Shown in pieces: positions 1-8,058 of a stretch of 64,000 nucleotides of DNA. Origin of the DNA: Acidovorax sp. (GTDB lineage Bacteria; Pseudomonadota; Gammaproteobacteria; Burkholderiales; Burkholderiaceae_C); contig NZ_JAPUDY010000044.1 in NCBI RefSeq assembly GCF_027492855.1, positions 1 through 64,000 on the forward strand, in the 5' to 3' direction. Positions within the stretch are counted from its first letter, which is position 1; each line of letters starts with the position of its first letter. A program made the translations under genes and the position numbers. Under the pieces are notes generated by a model. It was not told where the DNA came from and searched no databases. It worked only from the letters and a program-made list of their open reading frames with translations.

Positions 1-359
1 TGCACGACGCCGTCAAGCGCCGCTGCCTGTACCACTGGCTGGACTACCCCGAGCGTGAGCGCGAGCTGGCCATCGTGCGCACCCAGGTGCCAAATGCCAG
101 CGCGGCGCTGGCGCAGCAGGTGGCAGAGTTTGTGGGCCGCCTGCGCAGCCAGCCGTTTGCCAATGCCTTTCAGCGTGCTCCCGGTATTGCCGAGAGTGTG
201 GAATGGGCCAAGGCGCTGGTGGCGCTCGACACCATCGTTGTGGACCCAGAAGTGGTGTCTGACACAGCAGGCATTTTGTTCAAGCAGCGCGAGGATGTGG
301 CGGCTCTCACACGCGACATGGCGGTGCAGTTGCTGCAGCCTGCCGACGCTGATGCTTGA
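1..359 (+). CDS. MoxR-family AAA+ ATPase, C-terminal part (CoxD-like)
   Basis: The open frame enters from the left edge (first full codon at 3) and ends in TGA at 357-359, leaving about 118 residues. The segment DAVKRRCLYHWLDYPERE is typical of the MoxR lid domain just after the AAA core. The Walker motifs would lie outside the window. MoxR ATPases act as chaperones with a VWA partner to insert metal cofactors. The next gene encodes such a partner, followed by CoxG and XdhC, so this is most likely the CoxD-type ATPase of an aerobic CO-dehydrogenase-like molybdenum hydroxylase cluster. Which hydroxylase is served cannot be told from here. Confidence 0.85.
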   Translation, partial: HDAVKRRCLYHWLDYPERERELAIVRTQVPNASAALAQQVAEFVGRLRSQPFANAFQRAPGIAESVEWAKALVALDTIVVDPEVVSDTAGILFKQREDVAALTRDMAVQLLQPADADA

Positions 360-390
360 TACCGATACCGATGTGCATTCAAGAATATGA

Positions 391-454
391 AACCGTTCGG
401 GCTGAGCTTGTCGAAGCCTCACGTGGCGCTTCTACAAGCTCAGCCCGAACGGTT
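391..454. repeat. Inverted pair of a dispersed GC-rich palindromic repeat
   Basis: The arms at 391-416 and 429-454 are 26 bp long, differ at one position and are separated by 12 bp. Each arm begins AACCGTTCGGGCTGAGCTTG. The same unit occurs three times in direct orientation at 17362-17472, so this is a dispersed family. It fills the gap between the MoxR and VWA genes. A transcript would form a strong hairpin, but no T-run follows it, so an mRNA-stability or attenuation role is only a possibility. Confidence 0.9.
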
Positions 455-492
455 CTGATGGATCGAACGCGAACCCATATGAAGGAGTGGCC

Positions 493-1716
493 GTGGCAGA
501 GGGCATGACGATCTCTTCGGTCTCGCAATTGGGCGATGCCCGCACCGGCAAGCTGGCTGACAACCTGAGCGGCTTTGGCCGCACGCTGCGCCGCGCCGGT
601 GTGCGTGTGGACGCCGCGCGCATGGCGCTGGCCCAGCAGGCGGTGATGTTGGTGGGATTGCAGCGCGAGGATTTTTGCGCCGCGCTGGAGGCCGTGCTCG
701 TCAGCCGCGAGCAAGACCGCATGGTGTTCCGCGAGCTGTTTGACGCGTACTTTCGCAACCCCAACATCGCCCAGAAGCTGCTCGCGCAGATGCTGCCCAG
801 CGCCGAGTCCAAGGCCGAGCCCGCCAAGCGCCGCCCGCGCGTGAGCGAGGCGCTGGCCCCCGTGCGCGCGGCGCGCAATGGCCCCCCGCCGCGCGAGGAC
901 GACAAGATCGACTTCGATGCCGCCATGACCGCCAGCGACCTGCAGCGCCTGCGCCATGCCGACTTCAACCAGCTCTCGGCCAGCGAATACTTGCTGGTGG
1001 AACGCCTGGCGCGCGAAGTGCCTTTGCCCCTGCCGCGCTATGCCGCCCGCCGCACCCGGCCGGGTGTACGCGGCAGCCGCCCGCACTGGCCGGGCGCCAT
1101 GCACCATGCGGCCCGCCATGGCGGCGAGGTGCTGCGGATTCCGCTTCTGCAGCGGCGCCAGCAACCGCTGCCGCTCTTGGTGCTGGTGGATGTGTCCGGC
1201 TCGATGGAGCGTTATGCGCGCCTGCTGCTGGCGTTTTTGCACGCCGCCACCGCACCACGCCACACGGGGGGCGCCGTGCGCCGCGATGTGTTCGCGTTCG
1301 GCACGGGGCTGACTGACCTCACGCCCGCCTTTCGCCAGGCCGACACCGACGCCATGCTGCACACGGCCAGCCACGCCATCTGTGACTTTGCCGGGGGCAC
1401 CCGCATGGGCGACAGCCTGGCCCAGTTGCGCACGCAACATGCCCGGCGGCTGGTGGGGCGACGCACACTGGTGCTGCTGATCAGCGACGGGTTGGACACA
1501 GGCGCGCCCGAAGCGCTGGCGCAGGAGCTGGGCTGGCTGCGCCGCCATTGCGGGCGCCTGCTGTGGCTCAACCCGCTGCTGCGTTTCGACGGCTATGCCC
1601 CCACCGCGCGCGGCGCCGCCGAACTGCACCGCCAGGCCCACGGCATGGTGGCCGTGCACAACCTGAGCCGCTTGCAAGAGCTGGCGGCCAGCCTGGCGGC
1701 AGTGCTCAGGCAGTGA
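493..1716 (+). CDS. VWA-domain protein, CoxE family
   Basis: About 407 residues. GTG at 493 is preferred because AAGGAG at 482-487 lies 5 nt upstream; ATG at 505 is an alternative. The C-terminal half is a von Willebrand A domain with the MIDAS sequence LVDVSGSM (about nt 1186-1209). This places it in the CoxE group, which works with a MoxR ATPase in maturing the molybdenum-copper or related cofactor of CO-dehydrogenase-type enzymes. The N-terminal half is Arg- and Ala-rich with no recognisable domain. It sits between the MoxR gene and coxG in the usual cox order. Confidence 0.88.
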   Translation: MAEGMTISSVSQLGDARTGKLADNLSGFGRTLRRAGVRVDAARMALAQQAVMLVGLQREDFCAALEAVLVSREQDRMVFRELFDAYFRNPNIAQKLLAQMLPSAESKAEPAKRRPRVSEALAPVRAARNGPPPREDDKIDFDAAMTASDLQRLRHADFNQLSASEYLLVERLAREVPLPLPRYAARRTRPGVRGSRPHWPGAMHHAARHGGEVLRIPLLQRRQQPLPLLVLVDVSGSMERYARLLLAFLHAATAPRHTGGAVRRDVFAFGTGLTDLTPAFRQADTDAMLHTASHAICDFAGGTRMGDSLAQLRTQHARRLVGRRTLVLLISDGLDTGAPEALAQELGWLRRHCGRLLWLNPLLRFDGYAPTARGAAELHRQAHGMVAVHNLSRLQELAASLAAVLRQ

Positions 1717-1755
1717 CCGATTTCAGAGACAACCGAACCACCGAGAGGACCCACC

Positions 1756-2379
1756 ATGGAAATGCAAGCCAGCCGCACCCTTGCCGTCAGCCAGCAGCAG
1801 GCCTGGGAAGCGCTCAACGACCCCGAAGTCCTCAAGCTGTGCATCCCTGGCTGCGACAAGGTCGAGCCCACGGGCGAACACCAATACGCCGTGGCCATGG
1901 CGCTCAAGATCGGCCCTGTGTCGGCCAAGTTCGCGGGCAAGATCACCCTGTCCGACATCTTGCCGCCCGAGAGCTACAACATCGCGTTTGATGGTTCAGG
2001 CGGCGTGGCGGGCTTTGGCAAGGGCAATGCCCAGGTCAAGCTGGTGCCGGTGCCTGATGATGGGACGGGGCAGGACAGTTGCGAGCTGCACTACACCGTG
2101 CATGCGTCGGTGGGCGGCAAGATCGCCCAACTGGGCCAGCGCTTGATCGATGGCGCCGCCAAAACCATGGCCGAGGATTTCTTCAAGCGTTTTGACAACG
2201 AAATGCAACGCCGCCACCCACGCCCCGAGGTGCCGCAAGCCACCGCTGCGAATGCCGTCACCCAGCCCGGTGCGGTAGATGGCGGCACCATGGCCCAGGG
2301 GGGCGGGGTGCCCGCCTGGGTGTGGGCGGGGGGCGTGGTGGCGCTGGTGTTGGTGGCCTGGTGGTTCAATCGGGGCTGA
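1756..2379 (+). CDS. coxG: CoxG-type SRPBCC protein
   Basis: 207 residues with SD GAGAGG at 1743-1748. Residues 1-150 form an SRPBCC/CoxG domain (start MEMQASRTLAVS, then PGCDKVEP and a GGVAGFGKGNA segment). A linker follows, then one C-terminal membrane helix (residues about 183-204, WVWAGGVVALVLVAWW). In CO-oxidising bacteria CoxG is thought to help recruit the CO dehydrogenase to the membrane, and the C-terminal anchor fits this. It lies 39 bp after the VWA gene and 20 bp before xdhC, so one transcript is likely. Confidence 0.9.
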   Translation: MEMQASRTLAVSQQQAWEALNDPEVLKLCIPGCDKVEPTGEHQYAVAMALKIGPVSAKFAGKITLSDILPPESYNIAFDGSGGVAGFGKGNAQVKLVPVPDDGTGQDSCELHYTVHASVGGKIAQLGQRLIDGAAKTMAEDFFKRFDNEMQRRHPRPEVPQATAANAVTQPGAVDGGTMAQGGGVPAWVWAGGVVALVLVAWWFNRG

Positions 2380-2399
2380 ATAAGCGGGAAACTTGAGCC

Positions 2400-3482
2400 A
2401 TGGAAAATTTGGACGTTATGGTGCTGCGCACCCTGCAAGGCTGGCGCGCCGCAGGGCGCCGCGCCCTCTTGGCCACAGTGGTGCGCACCTGGGGCTCGTC
2501 GCCCCGGCCCGTGGGCTCCATCATGGCGCTGTGTGAAGATGGCGCGGTGGTGGGCTCGGTATCGGGCGGCTGCATTGAAGACGACCTGATCGACCGCCAC
2601 ACCCGCGCCTATGCGCAGGTGGCCACGGCTGCGTCGGCTGCATCGGCGGCCGAGCACAGCATTCCCAGCGGGCCGCCGACCTTCGTCAAATATGGCATCA
2701 GCGCCGACGAAGCCCATCGCTTTGGCCTGCCCTGTGGCGGCACGCTGGAGCTGCTGCTCGAATACGACCCTGACCCGACCCGCCTGGCCGAGCTGATCGC
2801 TCTGTTGACCGCAGGCCGCCTGGTGCAGCGTACCGTGCGCCTGGCCGACGGTGCCGTCACGCTGGCCCCGGCAGCGGCGCCGCAGGACTTGGCGGTGGAC
2901 GCGCGGCAGCTCACCAACACCTTCGGGCCGGAATACCGCATGCTGCTCATCGGCGCCGGGCAACTCACGGAATACCTCGCCACCATGGCCTTGTTCAACG
3001 GCTTTGCAGTGACCGTGTGCGACCCGCGAGAGGAATACCGGGGCAGTTGGAGCGTGCCTGGCGCCACCGTGGTGAGCGATATGCCCGACGACGTGGTGCT
3101 GGCCTTCAAGCCCGACCACCGCAGTTGTGTGGTGGCGCTCACGCACGACCCCAAGCTCGACGATCTGGCCTTGCTGGAGGCGCTCAATACCCAGGCCTTC
3201 TATGTGGGCGGCATTGGCTCGCGCCGCAACAACGAGGCACGCCGAGCGCGGATGATGGAGCACTTCGATCAGACCGCTGAAAGCCTGGCACGCCTGCGTG
3301 GCCCCATCGGTATCTACATCGGCAGCAAGACGCCGCCCGAGATCGCCGTGAGCGTGATGGCCGAGATATTGGCCGTGAAGAACGGTGTGGCCCTGCCGCG
3401 CGACGTGGAAGTGGCCCAGGCCAAGAACGACCGGGAACTGGTGCACAACGATCCAGGTGCGAGGGTGTGTGGGGTGGGCTGA
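2400..3482 (+). CDS. XdhC/CoxF-family molybdenum hydroxylase maturation factor
   Basis: 360 residues. The N-terminal XdhC_CoxI domain shows WGSSPRPVGSIMAL and GSVSGGCIEDDLI, and the C-terminal XdhC Rossmann domain starts at MLLIGAGQLTEY. XdhC proteins bind sulfurated molybdenum cofactor and hand it to xanthine- or CO-dehydrogenase-type enzymes; in cox clusters this gene is coxF or coxI. It is the last gene of the run and converges with the glutathione transferase gene. No hydroxylase subunit is visible in the window. Assignment to CoxF rather than a true XdhC rests on the neighbours. Confidence 0.9.
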   Translation: MENLDVMVLRTLQGWRAAGRRALLATVVRTWGSSPRPVGSIMALCEDGAVVGSVSGGCIEDDLIDRHTRAYAQVATAASAASAAEHSIPSGPPTFVKYGISADEAHRFGLPCGGTLELLLEYDPDPTRLAELIALLTAGRLVQRTVRLADGAVTLAPAAAPQDLAVDARQLTNTFGPEYRMLLIGAGQLTEYLATMALFNGFAVTVCDPREEYRGSWSVPGATVVSDMPDDVVLAFKPDHRSCVVALTHDPKLDDLALLEALNTQAFYVGGIGSRRNNEARRARMMEHFDQTAESLARLRGPIGIYIGSKTPPEIAVSVMAEILAVKNGVALPRDVEVAQAKNDRELVHNDPGARVCGVG

Positions 3483-3526
3483 CGCAGTCAGTCGTTGCGG
3501 GTGCCGCACCAACAAGCGCCAGGGCC

Positions 3527-4216
3527 TCAGTTCCCCATCACCACCGGCCCGCCCTTGGCAATGCCCCGCTGGTAGGCGGGGCGTGCCTGCATGCGCTGCA
3601 AGTAGGCCTTCAGGTGCGGGCAATGGCCCGCGTCATTGGCGCGTGCCAGCAGGGCCTCTACCGCAAAACTCATCTGAAAATCTGCCATGGTGAGGTGCTC
3701 GCCCGCAAACCAGCGGTGGGTGGCCAGGTGCGCCTCGATGAAGGCGAGCGCGGCGTCCACGTTGGGGTCGATGAGCTTTTGCTGCACGCTGCCACACAGT
3801 TTTCGCGCAATGGGCTTGGCGAAGAAGGGCATGGGCTGGGTGGGGATCGTCATGAACACCAGCTTCATCACCAGCCAGTTCATGAGTGAGCCCTCGGCGT
3901 AATGCATCCAAAAGCGGCACTGGCGGTGCTCCGGGGTGCGCAATGCGGGCTGCAGATGGGCCAGGTCGCCATCTGCCTGCGCGCCATAGGTCTCCACCAG
4001 GTACTCGATGATCGCGCCCGACTCGGCAATCACCTCGCCGCCATCGGTGATCACGGGCGATTTGCCCAGGGGGTGGATTTTTTTCAGCTCGGGCGGCGCC
4101 AGCTTGGTGGCCTTGTCGCGCCGGTAGACCTTGAGTTCGTAGGGCACCCCCAGTTCTTCCAGGAGCCAGAGGATGCGCTGCGAGCGCGAGGTTTCGAGGT
4201 GGTGGACGGTGAGCAT
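3527..4216 (-). CDS. Glutathione S-transferase family protein
   Basis: 229 residues, close to the usual GST size. The N-terminal thioredoxin fold has HHLETSRSQRILWLLEELG, where the Ser of TSRS is the probable glutathione-activating residue, then GKSPVITDGGEVIAESGAI, the cis-Pro/ESxAI glutathione site. The C-terminal half is the helical substrate domain. It belongs to the broad bacterial GST group whose substrate cannot be read from sequence. It is transcribed away from the small-protein gene, which has its own terminator at 4276-4293. Confidence 0.92.
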   Translation of the reverse strand: MLTVHHLETSRSQRILWLLEELGVPYELKVYRRDKATKLAPPELKKIHPLGKSPVITDGGEVIAESGAIIEYLVETYGAQADGDLAHLQPALRTPEHRQCRFWMHYAEGSLMNWLVMKLVFMTIPTQPMPFFAKPIARKLCGSVQQKLIDPNVDAALAFIEAHLATHRWFAGEHLTMADFQMSFAVEALLARANDAGHCPHLKAYLQRMQARPAYQRGIAKGGPVVMGN

Positions 4217-4275
4217 GGGTGCATATTAGGGCCTCCAGCGGCCAGCACGGCGTAGAGGACGCCCGGAAAGCAAAA

Positions 4276-4293
4276 AGCCCTCTCGCGAGGGCT
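4276..4293 (-). terminator. Intrinsic terminator of the 56-residue protein gene
   Basis: A 7-bp perfect stem, AGCCCTC (4276-4282) and GAGGGCT (4287-4293), closes on the 4-nt loop TCGC. On the minus strand it is followed by TTTTTG. It lies 48 bp after the stop codon of the 4342-4512 gene. The plus-strand side also has CTTTT, so it may act both ways. Confidence 0.75.
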
Positions 4294-4341
4294 CTTTTGC
4301 AAGGTGCCAGCCGCACAGGCCAGCCCGTGGCGATCTGGCGA

Positions 4342-4512
4342 TCAGCCGCCCTTCTTGGAGCGCTTGCCAGGGTTCTTCTTGCTGCGGGTTGCCACACCGC
4401 GCTCCAGGCTCACGCGCTGGCCACGGCCGGGGGTAGCCAGGGTGTAGCCGGGCACGGGCGTAGGGCGGGGGGTGCGCTTGCGGTCTGCTTCGGTGACGAT
4501 CTTGTTGCCCAT
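4342..4512 (-). CDS. Small basic protein, 56 residues, unknown function
   Basis: ATG at 4512 opens a 56-codon frame ending in TGA (4342-4344). The product starts MGNKIVTEADRKRTPRP and ends SKKNPGKRSKKGG; it is rich in Lys, Arg, Pro and Gly and looks unstructured. The charge resembles that of small nucleic-acid- or ribosome-binding proteins, but no family is recognised. Support for a real gene comes from the dedicated intrinsic terminator just downstream and the strongly basic composition. No convincing Shine-Dalgarno is present upstream. Confidence 0.6.
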   Translation of the reverse strand: MGNKIVTEADRKRTPRPTPVPGYTLATPGRGQRVSLERGVATRSKKNPGKRSKKGG

Positions 4513-4585
4513 GGTAGGTCTCTGAGTTGGTGGAAAAAAGAGTGATTTTAGGCTACAGCCGGGCGCAGGGGTTTTTGGAGGCTTC

Positions 4586-4954
4586 CTATGCGATCTCGAA
4601 AGCCTCCCGCAGCGCCATGCAGAAGGCGGCGCTGCCGCTGATGGTCAGGGTCAGGGTGGTGCGTGGTGGCGCCGCAGGCCCGAGGGCGGTGCGAAGGTGT
4701 TCGTCGGCCGGGTCCAGCTCCAGCACCAGCGGTGTGCTGACCTCCTGCACGCCCTGCAGGTCGTACTGCCATTCACCGCCATCTTCCAAGGGGCCGTAGG
4801 CCTCCGGCCAGTGCTGGTGTGCCCAAACCAGCACCTGGACGATTTCGGAGTGCAAGGCCGGAATCTGGGCTGGCAGCGCGCTGGCCATGGCATCAAAGGT
4901 GCCGATGCCGTCGGCATCTTCGCTGTAATCAAAGTCCAGGTAGTTCAGTGGCAT
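4586..4954 (-). CDS. Conserved-looking hypothetical protein, 122 residues
   Basis: Acidic, soluble protein starting MPLNYLDFDYSEDADG. It has no signal peptide, membrane helix or metal motif. The two Trp-containing segments (VLVWAHQHWPEAYGPLEDGG and EWQYDL) and the strand-rich second half suggest a compact cytosolic fold. I do not recognise the family. The gene lies 27 bp downstream of the IclR gene on the same strand, so the two may be cotranscribed. Codon usage is like the neighbours. Confidence 0.65.
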   Translation of the reverse strand: MPLNYLDFDYSEDADGIGTFDAMASALPAQIPALHSEIVQVLVWAHQHWPEAYGPLEDGGEWQYDLQGVQEVSTPLVLELDPADEHLRTALGPAAPPRTTLTLTISGSAAFCMALREAFEIA

Positions 4955-4981
4955 GGTCGGGAGTTAGAAAAATGAGGTCCA

Positions 4982-5767
4982 TCATGCCCAGGTGCGGCCC
5001 AGTGCCTGGGCGGCCTCACCCAGGCGGGGCACCTGTTGCAGCGCCTGGGCCAGCGGCATGCGGGCCGCAGGCGCCTGCAGTGCAACGGCGCAGCGTACCT
5101 GGCGCTGTTGTCCTCCGCTGCCCAGCACGGGCACGGCAACGCAGACGAGGCCGTCGACAAACTCTTCGGCGTCGGTGGCGTAGCCTTGCCGCAGGATCTG
5201 CTCCAACTCGGCTTCCAGGGCGGTGCGCTCGGTCAGGGTGGTGGCTGTGTGGCGGGTAAGGGGCAGGCCGTTCAGAATGGCGGCCCGGCGCGCGGCTGAC
5301 AGGTGGGCCAGAAACAGCTTGCCGCTGGCCGAGCAATGGATGGGCACGCGGGTGCCAGGCCGCAGTTCCATGCGCAGCGGAAAGGCAGATTCCACGCGGT
5401 CCAGGTAGATCACCTCGGCGCCGCTCAACGCCGTGAGGTTGCAGCTCTCGCCAATATCTGCCACCAATTGGCGCAGCACTGCATGGCGCACGCCATGCTG
5501 GGTGCCCGCGCTGAGCGTGCTCTCAGCCAGGCGCAGCAGGCGTGGGGCCGGGGTGTAGCGGCGGCCATCGGGTTCGCGCGCCAGCAAACCGCCGCTTTCA
5601 AGCTGGCCCAGCATGCGGTGCACGCTGGGCTTGGGCCAGCCGGTGGCCTCGATGGCGTCGGCCAGGCTGAAAGGCCGGCCTTGGGCGCACATGATTTCCA
5701 GCAGTTCAAACAGCCTGAGGCTGGGGGATGTGTTGATCATAAATCCCGGAATTCGAGACGAATCCAT
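4982..5767 (-). CDS. IclR-family transcriptional regulator
   Basis: 261 residues from ATG at 5767, or 252 from ATG at 5740 (MINTSPSLRLFELLE), which is nearer the usual IclR start. Neither has a good SD. The winged helix is at residues about 15-75 (GWPKPSVHRMLGQLESGGLL), followed by the IclR effector domain with IYLDRVES, HCSASGKLFLA and a Cys-containing VDGLVCVAVPV segment. IclR proteins bind small aromatic or organic-acid effectors and usually control a divergent catabolic operon. Here the divergent operon is the SDR-monooxygenase-transporter set starting at 5831, with matched half-sites between them. Confidence 0.93.
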   Translation of the reverse strand: MDSSRIPGFMINTSPSLRLFELLEIMCAQGRPFSLADAIEATGWPKPSVHRMLGQLESGGLLAREPDGRRYTPAPRLLRLAESTLSAGTQHGVRHAVLRQLVADIGESCNLTALSGAEVIYLDRVESAFPLRMELRPGTRVPIHCSASGKLFLAHLSAARRAAILNGLPLTRHTATTLTERTALEAELEQILRQGYATDAEEFVDGLVCVAVPVLGSGGQQRQVRCAVALQAPAARMPLAQALQQVPRLGEAAQALGRTWA

Positions 5768-5790
5768 AAAACATTTCGGGATTATTGAAC
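5741..5790. promoter_or_regulatory. Candidate IclR operator between divergent genes
   Basis: Two imperfect half-sites face each other. The minus strand reads TTCCGGGATTTATGA and the plus strand TTTCGGGATTATTGAA. The inverted cores are AATCCCG (5742-5748) and CGGGATT (5777-5783), 35 bp apart start to start. They lie across the IclR start region and upstream of the SDR gene. If the shorter IclR start (5740) is used, both half-sites are non-coding. The match between half-sites is seen; binding is inferred. Confidence 0.5.
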
Positions 5791-5830
5791 ATTGTGGCTA
5801 AGCTGCAAACCACGATTCTTTGGGGTATCC

Positions 5831-6655
5831 ATGGCAGCGACTTTCCAGAATGCGGTACTCACCGGAGCTTGCGGCGGCCTGGGCCAGGCCCTGGCACGGG
5901 AACTGATCCGCCAGGGGGCGTCCGTGGCGCTGGTGGGGCTGCACCAACCCACCCTGCAGGCGCTGGCCGCACTGGCACCCGAGCGCTGCGCCGTGTACAC
6001 GCCCGATGTGGCCCACAGTGCCGCCATGCAGGCCATGGCGGCGGATTGGATGGCGCGCAGGGGCCCGCCCGATCTGGTGATCGCCAACGCGGGCGTGGCG
6101 GGTGGCTATGACACCGCCGAGGCCGATGACCTGGCCGTGCTGCGCCGCATGCTGGAGATCAACCTGCTGGGCGCTGCCACCACGTTTCAGCCCTTTGTCA
6201 AAGCCATGCGTTCGCAGCGGCGCGGCGCCCTGGTGGGCGTGGCCAGCATTGCGGGTTGGCGTGGCATGCCCGGAAACGGCGCCTATTGCGCCAGCAAGGG
6301 TGGGCTGATCCGTTACCTGGAGAGCCTGCGTGCCGAATTGCGCGGTAAGTCCGTTTTGGTCAGCACGGTGAGCCCCGGTTACTTGCGTACCCCGCTGACG
6401 GCCGGCAATCGGTTTGCCATGCCTGGCCTGATGGAGCCAGAGGCCGCAGCCCAGGCTATGTTGGAGGGCATTGCAAGGGGGCGCACCCACATCGTGCTGC
6501 CTGCGCGCATTGGCTGGCTGGCCCGGCTGCTCAATCTTTTGCCCGATGCCCTGCACGATCGCCTGCTGCTGGGCCAGCCGCGCAAGCCGCGTGTGGGCCA
6601 GGCAGGTGCCACTGCCATTCCGGGCCTGCCACCGCCGGACGAACCGGGTGCCTGA
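5831..6655 (+). CDS. Short-chain dehydrogenase/reductase (classical SDR)
   Basis: 274 residues from ATG 5831; an upstream in-frame ATG at 5792 would add 13 residues and is less likely. The NAD(P)-binding motif TGACGGLG is at residues 11-18. IANAG and the catalytic set Ser (VASIAG), Tyr and Lys (YCASK) are all present. The C-terminus has a hydrophobic segment (IGWLARLLNLLPDAL) and a Pro-rich tail. It is the first gene of a five-gene operon with a flavin monooxygenase 58 bp downstream, suggesting alcohol/ketone interconversion on the same substrate. Cofactor preference is not clear. Confidence 0.92.
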   Translation: MAATFQNAVLTGACGGLGQALARELIRQGASVALVGLHQPTLQALAALAPERCAVYTPDVAHSAAMQAMAADWMARRGPPDLVIANAGVAGGYDTAEADDLAVLRRMLEINLLGAATTFQPFVKAMRSQRRGALVGVASIAGWRGMPGNGAYCASKGGLIRYLESLRAELRGKSVLVSTVSPGYLRTPLTAGNRFAMPGLMEPEAAAQAMLEGIARGRTHIVLPARIGWLARLLNLLPDALHDRLLLGQPRKPRVGQAGATAIPGLPPPDEPGA

Positions 6656-6713
6656 ACCGGTCTGCCGAGGGATGGACAGAGCGACACAAGACCAAGAGAA
6701 AGAAAGCAAAAAC

Positions 6714-8048
6714 ATGAGCCCAGAGACAACGCCCACCGTGGTGGACACCCGCACTCAGATTGCATTGATTGGCGCTGGCCCCAGCGGGCTGGCCGCCGCG
6801 CGCAATCTACAAAAACTGGGGGTGCCTTTTCAGGGCTTTGAGGCCCACACCGATGTGGGAGGGCTGTGGAACATCGACAACCCGCGCAGCACCGTGTACG
6901 AGTCTGCACACCTTATTTCCAGCAAACACACCACGGAGTTCACCGAGTTCCCCATGCGCCCCGAGGTGGCCGACTACCCCAGCCACCGCGAAATGCGCCA
7001 GTATTTCCTTGATTTTTCAGAGCGCTTTGGCTTGCGCCAGCACTATTGGTTTGGCACCCGTGTGCTGAAGGTAGAGCCCGTGGGTGAGGGCGCTGCACCG
7101 CTGTGGCGCATCACCTGGAGCCAGCACGGCGGCCCTGCGCAGACGGCGGAGTTCAAGGGTGTGGTGATTGCCAACGGCACACTGGCCGAGCCCAACATGC
7201 CGCGCTTCGAGGGCCACTTCGATGGGGAACTGCTGCACACCAGCGCCTACAAAAGCGCCGAGCTGTTCAAGGGCAAACGCGTGTTGGTGGTGGGCGCGGG
7301 CAATTCGGGTTGCGACATCGCGGTGGACGCGGTGCACTACGCCAAGAGCGTGGATCTTTCGGTGCGGCGCGGTTACTACTTTGTGCCCAAGTACGTGTTT
7401 GGCAAGCCTGCCGACACACTGGGCGGCAAGCTGCCGCTACCCCCTTGGCTCAAGCAGAAGGTCGATAGCGTGGTGCTGCAATGGTTTACGGGCGATCCGG
7501 CGCGCTTCGGCCTGCCCAAGCCCGACTACAAGATGTACGAGTCGCACCCCGTGGTGAACTCGCTGGTGCTGCACCACCTGGGCCATGGCGACATCCACGT
7601 GAAGCCCGACATCGCCCGTTTTGACGGCCACACGGTGTACTTCAAGGATGGCCGCGCGCAAGACTACGACCTGGTGCTCTGTGCCACGGGCTACAAGCTG
7701 CACTACCCGTTCATTGACCACAGCCTGCTCAACTGGCAGGGCATGGCGCCGCAGCTGTACCTCAACATCCTCTCGCCGCGTTTCGACAACCTGGCCGTGA
7801 TGGGCATGATCGAAGCCAGTGGCATTGGCTGGCAGGGCCGTTATGAGCAGGCCGAGCTGGTGGCCCGCTTCTTCAAGGCGCAGGCCGAGGGCTCGCCGCG
7901 TGCCGAGGCGCTGCGCCAGGCCAAGGCAGGTCCGCCGCCCGATCTTTCAGGGGGATTCAAGTATCTGAAACTCGAACGCATGGCGTACTACGTGCACAAG
8001 AATACTTACCGCAACGCCGTGCGTGCAGCTTCCGCTGCCCTCGCCTGA
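6714..8048 (+). CDS. Flavin-containing monooxygenase (FMO-like, NAD(P)H-dependent)
   Basis: 444 residues from ATG 6714, inside an A-rich leader. The FAD Rossmann motif is GAGPSGLAAARN and the NADPH Rossmann motif is GAGNSGCDIAVDA. Between them lies FDGELLHTSAYK, matching the FMO fingerprint FxGxxxHxxx(Y/F)K. An ATGYK-like motif (LCATGYKLHYPF) follows. Such enzymes add oxygen to N or S atoms, or carry out Baeyer-Villiger oxidation of ketones. With an SDR before it and an organic-anion symporter after it, oxidation of an imported carbonyl compound is a reasonable guess, but the substrate is unknown. Confidence 0.9.
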   Translation: MSPETTPTVVDTRTQIALIGAGPSGLAAARNLQKLGVPFQGFEAHTDVGGLWNIDNPRSTVYESAHLISSKHTTEFTEFPMRPEVADYPSHREMRQYFLDFSERFGLRQHYWFGTRVLKVEPVGEGAAPLWRITWSQHGGPAQTAEFKGVVIANGTLAEPNMPRFEGHFDGELLHTSAYKSAELFKGKRVLVVGAGNSGCDIAVDAVHYAKSVDLSVRRGYYFVPKYVFGKPADTLGGKLPLPPWLKQKVDSVVLQWFTGDPARFGLPKPDYKMYESHPVVNSLVLHHLGHGDIHVKPDIARFDGHTVYFKDGRAQDYDLVLCATGYKLHYPFIDHSLLNWQGMAPQLYLNILSPRFDNLAVMGMIEASGIGWQGRYEQAELVARFFKAQAEGSPRAEALRQAKAGPPPDLSGGFKYLKLERMAYYVHKNTYRNAVRAASAALA

Positions 8049-8058
8049 AAGGCTCACC

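Noticed and set aside
391-454. The hairpin as a terminator of the MoxR gene.
   Set aside because: There is no T-run after it and the operon genes continue on the same strand.
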